Source of the DNA: Amphiura filiformis
Taxonomy: Eukaryota > Echinodermata > Ophiuroidea > Amphilepidida > Amphiuridae
Direction of reading: 5' to 3'
Assembly (NCBI RefSeq): GCF_039555335.1
Contig: NC_092644.1
Coordinates: 52,541,365-52,605,364, forward strand
Length of the DNA: 64,000 nt
Part shown: one piece after another, positions 33,601 to 45,609 of the stretch
How positions within the stretch are numbered: the stretch's first letter is position 1
Layout: each line of letters starts with the position of its first letter
Notes under the pieces: generated by a model
What the model was told of the DNA's origin: nothing
Databases searched by the model: none
The model's input: the letters and a program-made list of their open reading frames with translations, nothing else
Made by a program: the position numbers and the translations under genes

Positions 33601-36600
33601 GTTCACCCAACTGAAACTATAATACCAGCTCATTGCTCATTACACTAGACTACCCCGTAGTCCACTTGCCCATTTTGCATACTCTGGATATTGTATTTAA
33701 GCTGAAAACTCTGATTTAATTAATGTGTGCACAATTGATAGATTTTCACATCTGATCAGTCACCCTACTCCCTCTGTTTGTTAGCTTCCCAAGTGGACTA
33801 CTGACATTGCCTTGCGGTTAAGATTTTTAACACTAACCTAACTCAAATTGGCCATGATGTAATGCATCTTTAAATGGATCTGCCTTGTGATTGGTCGCCC
33901 ATACCTCGCTATGGTTTAAATCGTCTGGGCCCGCGCCATTACCATTATCTGCACCGTAAACAACTGTCTGTGGTATTTGCGGCGCTTTTGTGTTGACGCG
34001 AAAGTTAATCTCTCATCAAACATCTAGCGCGTCCATGCTTAGTACTTGTGGTTAATGGACTGATAAACAAGTATGCTTGACAGTGTGTTTTAGAGAGCAA
34101 AGTCCAGGGGTAAAATTCTGCTTACAATTCAAAGTTCATAGTCGAATTTTCGGGCTTCGCTATCAATAAACTGGTAGATTCCAAAATCAGAATTGTTCAG
34201 TATTAAAGTGAGCCGTTATAATTATGCAAGATAATGTTGCATTCAATTACTTTTATTCAATTACTTTTATTGTCTTAAACTTTTATTGTCTTTAGGGACT
34301 TAAACTAGCTGCCTGCAGTGCACACCTCTGTTTCAGCTCCTGATAAATCTATTTGATATCTCCATTTATCACCAACTGTATGGGGTATTTCTGGAACAAC
34401 CTATTAATTGGAGCTCATGGAACTTTTTGATATGCTTTCTGGTGTGTATTATTATTTGTTTCTTCATTAACTTTGATATCAACTTTTCATCATCAAAACT
34501 GATTTTGTGTTATGGTATATTCTACATGCACTCCACACTGTGCTATACCACTAGTCTACTTATTGATTGGGATGGATATATCTGTGTGAGCCCTGATCAA
34601 TATCCACTTGACTAGTTTCATATAATAGGAGTTCACTGACTTTAGTACTTTGAAGTATCACATCAAGTGTCAACAATGATTTCTTCTTGCCTGCTGTTGG
34701 TACTGACTGTATACAGTAGTACAAGTACTACTAGCGATGGCATATATCCATTGCCTTCGGTGTTTAATAACTCTGCTGAACATGTATCAACCCATCATCG
34801 TCACTTTTCAAGACCTGTTGTCTATTACCCAAATTCAACATCTACTAGACAGATCCTGGTCAGTGGTGATATCCAACCCAACCCTGGCCCATCAAGTAAG
34901 CCAGCTACCTGCGCAAATTGTGAAAGATCGATTCGTCGGGACCATCGCAGATCCACATGCTCTTCCTGCCAAGAACCTTTGCATCTGAAGTGTTCCATGC
35001 TACCTCTTCACCTAATTCGTCAACAGAATCTTCCGGTTCCTAGTAGTATGTGTTCTCCATGTACTACAAAACTGTTACCTTATGCTGATGACTCTATGAC
35101 ATCAAATAATGCATCCATAAATACTACTGACTCTAGCTCAAGTGCAACCATTAGTTCTTTCAGTGATCAATATGATCAATCTTTGCTTCTGCTGAATGCA
35201 GGAAGTATTGTTAACAAAATTGATGAACTAAATTGCTTGATAAACACTATGAACTCTAAACCTGCCATTATAGGCATTACTGAATCTTGGCTCAGTGCAA
35301 ATATTACTGACTCTGAACTCTGTATAAGTAATGAATATTGTATGCTTAGAAATGACCGTGCTACCCGTGGTGGTGGCGTATGTATGTTTATCCACAACTC
35401 CCTTAAGCCCAGGATTTGTAATAATTTTTCCACTCCTGATTGTGAAAGTGTTTGGGTTGAATGCAAGTTTGCCAAATGTAATCTGATGTTATGCTTGTAC
35501 TATCGCCCCCCATATCGGAACACTAACACACTTCCTCAACTTAGTTCCAGTATTGCTCAAGCTCTCCGCTCTATCCCCATGGACTCTAAATTAATTGTCT
35601 TTGGGGACTTTAACGTTAACCTGTTTGACTCATCCCATTATCTGTTTGATGAGTTATCTGATCTCCAGCACAGCTATGGTTTGAAACAGCATATATCCCA
35701 GCCAACATTCTTTGGTCCAACCTCTGAATCTCTTCTTGACCATATTTATACTAATGATGCTAACTTGATCAGCAATATTACTCACTTGTCTCCCCTTGGT
35801 GCTTGTCATCATACTGTCATTCAGTGTTCTATTAACCTTCAGCCTACCCCAACCAAGGCTGTTAGTCGACCAATCTGGCAATACAGCAAAGCAGATTGGG
35901 AGGCAGCCAATAGGGAGCTGCTTAATTTCCAATTCAATGAATATGATGATGTAGACCAAGCTTGGACAAGTTTCCATGGAGCCTTTATGCAGACCATGTG
36001 TATTTATATTCCTCAAAAGTCTGTTAAATGTAAGACCAATGACTCTCCGTGGCTGAATTCAGAGCTTCGTAAACTCATTAGAAAGAAGCACAGATTGTTC
36101 AATCAGTGGAAAAAGTCCAAGAAGACTAATGATTATAAGAAGTATAAAGAGGTTAGAAACAAACTTTCTAATCAGCTTAAGTATGCCAAACAAGATTATT
36201 TTTCCAACCTGCTTGATAACAACTCTCCTGGCAAACGCTTCTGGGGTTATGTTAAATCCAAGTCCTCTCAGTCTTCCATTCCGGACAGTATCCACTACAA
36301 AGATGTCACTGCCAACACCCCATGTGACATTGCCAATGTCTTTAGTTGCTTCTTCTCTGAATGTTTCAACCAAGATGAAGTGTCTGATTCTTTTATTTCT
36401 AACTATGATACAGTTTCCTCTATTTCTCATTTCAGCTGCTACACTGGTGAAATCCATAAGCTTATCCGCAAACTGAAAAACAACTCTGCCGCCGGTGTAG
36501 ATGGGATCACCAGTGTGATGCTGAAGAACACAGCCTTTTCTGTCTCTCCTCTCCTTGCTCAACTGTTCAATCTATCCCTTCATACTGGCTGCGTCCCAAG

Positions 36601-39600
36601 CGCGTGGAAGCTTTCCCGTGTGATTCCGATCTTTAAATCGGGTGACCGCCAGTCTGCCTCCAACTACCGTCCTATATCGCTTCAGCCGATCATCAGTAAA
36701 CTCATGGAAAGAGTCATTCACCAGCACATCCTCCAACATCTCAATCAGAACAACATTCTCACTCCCCGGCAATTTGGTTTTCTCCCCAAGTCCTCAACCT
36801 CTGATGCCTTAACAACAGCCCTTCATGACTGGTATAATGCTCTGGAGAAGCGGCACGATGTTGCTGTGGCCCTCTTTGATCTTACAAAGGCTTTCGACAG
36901 AGTACCCCATGGTCCTTTGCTGCTAAAACTCAGATCTGTTGGCATCACTGGTCCACTCATGTCCTGGTTACGTTCGTATCTTTCCAACAGAACGCAGGTA
37001 ATAGCGGTTCATGGCGTTACTTCTGATCCGGCCCCTGTCATCTCTGGAGTACCTCAAGGCTCTGTCCTGGGCCCTCTTCTTTTTCTTATCTATGCTAACG
37101 ATCTTTGCCTTTCTAATTTCTCCCAGGACAGTGCCTTGGTGCTCTATGCAGATGACACCACACTTTATAAGCCTCTTACTTGCAATTCTGATTTAACGGG
37201 CTTCCAAGAGGACATTAATGCTATCCATAACTGGTTCCGTTCCAACCATCTCTCAGCCAATGACAGCAAAACCAAGACCATGATAATATCAACAAAAAAG
37301 GAACCCTACCCACAGATGCAACTCTATATGAATCAACAGCCCATTGAAAGAGTTAGTTCTGTTAAATTTCTAGGCATATGGATCAGTAACAATCTCTCCT
37401 GGAAAGTCCATGTTGATAGCATTTGCAAGAAAGCTCGTAGAACTATAGGCTTCCTTCACAGATCTTTCCACAATGCCCCACTCCATATCCGCCGTTCTCT
37501 ATATCTGGCTCTTGTTCGTCCAACCCTTGAATATTCAGATTCAGATTCAGATTCAGATTAAATTTATTTCAAATTCGTGGCCCGTAGGCCAAATTACATG
37601 AAATATTACATTTGCATTGTTTACATTAAAAGACATAAAAAACACATATAAAATATACATAAAAACACCAAAAATTACTCAAAGAAATTAATTGCACTTG
37701 TTGAGGCAAAATCTCACACTCACACTCATACAGCTCACACACACCCCTATATCTCCACACACACTTTACATACACCCACACCCAAACTATCAGCCCTCCA
37801 TATACACACACCCCCACACACCACAGATGCTCAAAAGAATTTAATTTTATAAAGCAGTAATTAATAAATAACATAACAAAATATTGCACATATTTAAACT
37901 GGACCAGCCAAATTATAAGAAACAAATTGAATACATCAAGATAAAAATGCTGTCATAAAATCATTAAAACACACCAGCTGAATATGAACATAATGAGATG
38001 CACTAATTAAGTAGATGAGTGAGATAGGGTATTGAGCTGTTCCCATATCTTTTTGTTTTGGTTCTGGGGACCTGATACTTATTGCACTGTCTAAGGGTCA
38101 TATTGTGGGTCCTCATATTGTGTGGAAACCATTCTGAGTACCTATCAGATTCGACACATTTTTGAGCAAACTGTGTACAGAGATGTAGTCTTCTATCATT
38201 CAAGGTTTGGAGTTCCAACTGGTCAAGGGAATCTGTGTAGGATGAGTAATTAGCACCAAGGATAATGCGGCAAGCCCTCTTTTGGATGCGCTCTAATTGA
38301 TGTGCCTGGTCGTTGGTAATACTACCATGCCAGACAGGGGCTGCATATTCACATGTTGGGCGAACATAACCAATATAAACAGAGACTAGGTCACCAGTTG
38401 GAACACCAAAGCGTTTGAGACGTGAGAGCATGTACAACCTTCGACTGCTTTTTGATACCATATTGTTAACCTGAGACTGCCAGCCAAGATTGGACTGGAC
38501 AGTCAGTCCCAGGAGCTTAGTCTCAGACACCATCTCAAGCTCAATCCCAGCAATGTGAAGACTAGGAGGGACAGGTGGTTCCCTCATGAAACAAACCTGT
38601 ATCACCTTGCACTTACTCGGATTGAGCTTGAGATGATGGTCTTTTGCCCAAGCATCCAAGTCCTGAACATCGGGTCCAATCTGGCTGACTTGTTTAGCAG
38701 GACGAACCTCTCCAAGGGTGAGATCATCGACATACTTAAAGCTTTTAGTCAGAGACTCCTCAGAAGCATTGTTGATCACACCAAGAAATGTGATGGGGCC
38801 CAGCTTAGTGCCCTGTGGGACACCACATGAGAGAGTTTCCCATTCTGACAGGGCAGAGTGGTACTGCACCCGTTGACGACGAGCTGTGAGGAAGTTTATA
38901 ATCCACGGCAGTAACTCGCTTCTGACACCAAGCTCGTAGAGTCTCTGGATAGCTAAAGTATGGTCGATGCAATCAAATGCCTTGGAGAAGTCCGTCACAA
39001 CTAGGGTTCCTACAGTTCCTCCTTTGTCTGTACCTTTGAAGAAAACATCAAGAATTTCAATTAGACAATGAGAAGTAGACGACCCTTTGATACTACCATA
39101 TTGGTTGCGGTCAATTGCACTAGAAATATCATCAAGCACCCAATTTGCAACAAAGTGTTATCTTGGTTTAATAGCTTTTAATGAGGTTTAAGTCCTGTAA
39201 AGGTCGTGTGAATTCTACTGTAGACATGACTGCATCATGTGCTGTGCTACATGTACTCAAGTGAGATACCAATCTTGTCTCGATGCACAAGAATTGTCTA
39301 ATATTATTAACCTTAAACTTGTACCTAATTGTTACTCAACGGTAAATGGTAAACATAGGGCCTATTAGAAAAGGCGATTGATATAAAAGGCGATTGATAT
39401 TACGTTCGATTTATCACGCGTACATAATCCCTATTAAATCAAACATTATGCTTCCGTATTCGGGAAACGGGCCTGTGAGTTATATTATTATTATCATTTC
39501 ATTATGGTAGGATTATGTGCAAATTTTCCCTACTTTCTCTACTGGTCCTTCAATGATTACGCAAGGTATTAAAGAAATCATACCTCGTATTCTTGATGTG

Positions 39601-42600
39601 GATGAAATATACTATTCAGTGTAATTAACAAACCTAATTGATCTATGATCTTGAAACAGGTTCATCCGGTTCAATTTGACAACTACCTGTTCTGCTTGCA
39701 GGCAGTTTCCTCACTGAGGGAACCACTGAGTTTCTCAAAGCTGGGTGTAATTGTGATGGTCCAACAGCTAACTGGCGGGAAGTTATTTCACTCCCGGTTG
39801 TGATAGTTGCAATCTCAAGCAATGGATCATAAACTAGTTATTGATCTATATTCACCGCATTTAAGGGATCTAAAATGAGCGTTTATTGCGTTTCGACAGT
39901 ATTTTTGTGGGACATGAGAGCACCTCAGACCTATCGAATTGCATTCTGAATACGAAGCATGTCTTTCTGATATCAAATAATTTTCATTTTTGAAAATCAC
40001 AATATAATACAAATTTTATGACAAATTATAAAAATTTGATATTTTTCAAATTTTGATATATAACAGTCCTCGAAGTAAATTGTATAAATGAAATGATATA
40101 TTCTAAAGTGTATGTAGCTGAGAGGAAAAGCCGACGATCAATTGAAAATGTTGACCTTTGAAGATATTGAATATTGAAGATATTGATTTTTTCCTCCAAA
40201 GACCTAATTTTTTTTGGTGTTCTTGGAAAAAAAATACATATCTTCAATACGAAAGGTCAAAATTTTCAATTGATCGTCTGCTTTTCATCCCAACTACATA
40301 CACTTTAATATAAATAATCAGATTTATAAAGTTTACTTCAAGTACTGTTAAATATCAAAAATATCAATTTTAATGATTTGCCATAAAATGTGTATTAAAT
40401 TGCGAATTTCAAAAAATCAAAATTATTTGATATCAGAATGACATTCTTCGTATTCAGAATGCAATTCGATATGTCTGATGTGCTCTAATGTCCCAAAATA
40501 AATACTGTCCAAACGGTCATACCCCAGCCCTTAAAGGTCCGTAACCCGATCGACAGCATCATTCCCCCGATTTTTTTCATTGTTGATGAGGTTTTGGTAT
40601 CACATAATAGATACTATTTTTCTCATTACTATCCTGAAATTTGACGCTCCAAGTCGATGTATTTCCGGAGAAATCATGAAACACAGCGGTTTTTACAGGT
40701 ATAAAATTGTTCGCATTTTACACGACACGGGAGTTTTGGGTAGTCATAGAATGAAATCGGAATAGATTCGGAAGACTTCACCCCAGTACCAATTCGTCCG
40801 CAAAAATACATCAAATAGGCCCCTAATGTCAAACTATAGATGGCGCTATAATGATATAAAACAAAAACAAAAATAAAGAAATACATAAGAGGCGAAATAA
40901 ATAAGGAAACATGACCTATATTGTCAAGCATGATATGAGGAATATGAAAAAATTATGAGAGCACCTCCCCCATTAAAAAATTAGTTAAAAAATAAAACAA
41001 AGAAAAATCATAAATATGTGAAAATGTGCATCATATAGCTAAAAATAAAGAAATAATTAAGCGAAGTAAATACAGCATGGGCTATCTTGTCAAGAATGAT
41101 AATGAGCGCAGTGATATGTAATGTTTTTAAGATTAATCAGTATGAATAGAGGGTATAAAAGTGTACAGGGGCGAGCCGGTTTTCAGTACCAAGGCGAACA
41201 CTTCCTGTTTCCACCGGGACATGCGCTCGGCCGTTGTTTCGAGATGCCTGACCAGAATGCAATGCACGCGTACCAGTGTATTGGCTTGCTAATATGCTAA
41301 TTATTCACATTTATGCTGAAATTGTTCCCGTTTTCTCACATAGATTGATAAAGGGGACAATATTTGACATTGCATGTAAGTTTGAAGAGAATCCATATCC
41401 TAAACCGATAGGGTTACCCCCCTTTAATGTTGCCTTTTTTGTTTGTAGATTGCCCGTTGTTCAGGGAGGAAGTATCGCATTTCTTGTACCAACATTTACT
41501 CTTCTGAATACACGTGACGAATGCCAAGTCTCTATAACACGTGGGTAAATTTCCTTACACTTAATAATGATTATTGTTCAATCAAATAAAAACGCCCTGT
41601 CTGCATGCAGAAATAAACACAATCCAACTAGTGTAGATTTACGTCAGTCCCGATTTCCAGTTCAAGTCCATTGAAGCCTAAGTTATTAAATGAGTATACT
41701 CAATTTATCCCCGATGTTCCTGCTTCTTGTCCAGATCTTGCAACTTTAATTGACCTTTAATTACTTTATAACTCACAAGAAGTCAATACCAAAGCAAGCA
41801 TCTTTGTCTAATCATAACGACATTCTTTTGAGCATGTTGAGTTCCAGAGCGGTTTGGGCAACAAACCAGATAGTTCAAACATGATCTATATTAGAATATT
41901 AGTAATTAATTAAATAGCATTCTAATACATTTTGTATATAAAGTCTGAACTATGCAAGGCATTAACAGCTGCTATCAGTGCGATAGCGCTGATGGGTTGG
42001 TGCCAAGATTGTTGGAATCCTCCCGCCTGAAGCTCAGCCAATTCTGGTTGGAGAAAATTGTACCAGGTAGATCATTCCATAGGTAAGCTGAGGATGGAAG
42101 GAATGATCTCTGGTGGCTGACCAGGTTAGATCTTGTAATTTTGACTGCTTGGTGGGATCTGACAAAGCGCCGCAGACGCATAGAACATACTATTCTGAGA
42201 CGCAAATGATCAGTACCGTTCTTCATTGTATAGCTTCAAGTTTAGAACGAGAGGTGGGTTAAATAAATCCATGCGGAGCTGGTATATTCTATCCTGGATC
42301 GGATCATAGTCTTGTATATCGTAGCTCACTGAGAAGGAACGAGGTAGGGGCCGCAACAAGAAGAAGACTGGCTATTCTTGCCATCTTGTTCACTACAAGA
42401 TTCCATGACAAGTTTTTGTTGTTTACAGTAAGACCAAACAGTGCAACACTATCTGCATCTTCCAAAGTACGGTTCTGAAAAAATGGAGGTATGACTAGTT
42501 GGAGTATCTCTACGGTTGGAAATAGTGGTGGACTTGCACTTCGCGGCTCCAAACAGAACATTCCAGGTGCGGTTTGCCCATGTCTGTCAGGTATACTACA

Positions 42601-45573
42601 CAGCCAGGGACAGGTATAAGGATCTAACTATTTGATGAGATAGCCAGCCGTCTTCTCTCCTCTTGTTTTTCATAAGATTAAGGTCTGCTGGACTAAGTGT
42701 GGTTTGTTAAAGCAAAACGTGTTACGAGAAAAGGTTAAGGACGATGCTTTGATCAGTGATAATATTATTGCTTATTCTCGCTTATTGTTATTCTTGAAAG
42801 CAACACATGCACACTTATCCACCAACACCACCACATTGAAACACAAACACAGACCAAACCCACCCCCCCCCCCCCAACACACCCCGTCAGCCCACACACG
42901 AAACACGCACACCCCACCTACACATCTATGCAAGTAAACAAAACTGGTAAGTTAATACTTTTCAAGTATAGTCCTGTCTGTACAGGAAAACAAGACATCC
43001 AGCATTGTAGAGTAAAACAGTACTGTTGTTTCAAATTTTAATTGCAGAAAATTCAACAAAAGCAGATATGGATAATTATACAGATGTGTGGCAGATAAGG
43101 ATGCGCAAGGTACAATTTTAATAATAAACTACTCGTGTAATAGTATTATTATAGCGTGTCTTGTCTCAAGTTAAGAGTAACGCCATGCTGGATTTCGCAG
43201 TGGCAGATTCGAATCACACGAACTAACCTAATCCACCGGGAGTATACACTTGCGTAGAAGGAGATTTGTCTGTAAGCTTGCGACGCAATCACGAAACTGC
43301 CATGTGAAATCCAACATGGCGTTACTCTCGCCTTGTGACGACACACAATATATTATTAGTAACAAGTATCAATTTCATCATGATTATCATCTTCATCGTC
43401 ATCTTCTTCATCATCATCAACAACAACGTCGTCGCAGACTTGTAGTACCCGTACCCATACTCGTACCTGTACTCGAATCCTAATTTCCGTACTCGTACCC
43501 ATGGCTTCGGACCCGGAACCGTACCCGTACTCATGACCTGGGACCCGTACCCATTACCCGTAATCATGGCATGGGACCCGTACTCTTACCCGTAATCTAG
43601 GTCCGGTACCCGTACCCATGGGTACGGATACCGGATGCAGGAAAGTGAGAATAGAATGCTCTCACTTCCCAGATGCATGTTAACTCCAATATCTTTGTTT
43701 AACTCCACTCATGAATGCCACTGTGAGTCCTCTGATCTTATTCAAAACAAATAGGTTACATCATGGATGGGGTTGGGTGGGGACATGGACTGTAGAAATC
43801 CGTCCATATTTCTAAAATCCATGGTGGGAAGTAACACATGGATACTGATAGAAAACTATTGCAAGTGTCCTTATTTTATTTAGCCTGGTCTAAATAAATC
43901 TATACTGGAAGACAGAGACTAGTTTGCGTCTGACGTCACGGTCAATCAAATTCCCTACGATCCTTGATTGGTTAATAGCGCGTAAAAGGAAGGTCGATTT
44001 ATCTGGTGCCGATCGGAGAAAAGGAATAGCTGAACATGGCGAAAAATTACGTGCTCTTTTTACAGGGCAAAAAGCAATTTTTCTAGGCATTGTTGACATG
44101 GTGCCTTCGCAAAAGAAAGTTTCCTACTATAAAGACCTAACTTTTGAGACGGTTTTTATGTTTAAAGGTGCAAAATTAACAATAAGGCACCCGGTTTTAC
44201 CGTCGCGATCAGCAACTCATATCATCACGACATTTGTAATCAAACCGTGTTCGAGTTTGATTGACAGATGACGTCAGACGCAAACTAGTCTTTTTATCTC
44301 TGTCTTCCAGTATGGGCCTGGCTAAACAAAATGAACATGAATGCTGCACACATATAGATCTACATTGTAGCAGCCTGTGGACACTGCCACCCATATGCTG
44401 CATGTCTCATTCTCACAAGGCATCAATACAGAGAAATAAATCAGCAAACTGGGAAAACATTTCAAGATTTTTTTTATTGTGGTGAACTTCAAATTATGTT
44501 AAAATATCATAATTATAGCTTTTATTAATCATTTTGATATTCCCCATCCAAATACACTCCACTACTTGTATGCTGCACACATGTAGAACTACATGATAAT
44601 GTGACTGATGTGAGAGTTCCCGCCAGCCATATGTCATGTATGTACTTCTTGTGCCTAGACTTGGGCTTGTGCATCTGAGTCGAATGAATAGAGGTCCTTA
44701 CACAGAAATTTGTGATTTATAGGAGATTTATATGAGTTTTAAAATATAAATAAACCATGGCTATACGACGTAATTATCCATATGTGCATAATTAATGATA
44801 ATGATTATATGATTAAGCTAATAGATAATCTGGTGGATGTGTAGATTTACATGAATGATACCACTTACTTAGAAAATTGACAATTAATTTAAGTCCCTTT
44901 GATGTTTTGAGATAAATAATTTTCCCACATTGTATGTGGATTGATTGGACTGAAATCAGACTGGGGTCGACTTTGAGCCCGAGTCCTTTTTTGAACGAGC
45001 CGAGCTGAGCCTTCTGATATTCGATTCCGAGCCGAGTCCGAGTCCAGCAAAAAGTGGATTGAGTCCGGATTTTATAAATCCGAGTCCAGACTCGAAAGCT
45101 ACAGCTACATCACTGCTAAATATATGTTGAAATTAGTATTGCACAGTCTGGGTGTCCATACATAGACATAGTTTTGTCACTTGCATCCAAAAATATGCCA
45201 CCTTTAGGCTAGATTCACTATGACCACCAATATTTAATCTCTTTTTGTTTAATTAATTTGTTTATACCCATGTCCATAATAGGACCCATACAAGTACTTG
45301 AATTCCCAATTTCCATCCGGTACCCATGGCCCGTACCCGTACACATACTGGGACCAGTACCCGTACTCGAGTCCCAATTTCTGTACCCGCACTCGTACCC
45401 ATGGCTTCGGACCCGGACCCGTACCCGAACCCGTACTCGTACCCATGGCTTCCGACCCGTACCCGTACTCGTACCCATGGCTTCCGACCCGTACCCGTAC
45501 TCATGCCATATGTTGACTTCGGACCCGTACCCGTACCCGTACTCATGGACTGGGACCCGTACCCGTACCCATG

Positions 45574-45609
<36 letters not shown>

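Noticed and set aside
36059-36562. 167-codon minus-strand frame
   Set aside because: Shadow of the LINE RT frame on the opposite strand.
43924-44271. 115-codon frame inside the TGACGTCA MITE
   Set aside because: No recognisable motif, lies between inverted repeats and overlaps the arms; not supported as a gene.
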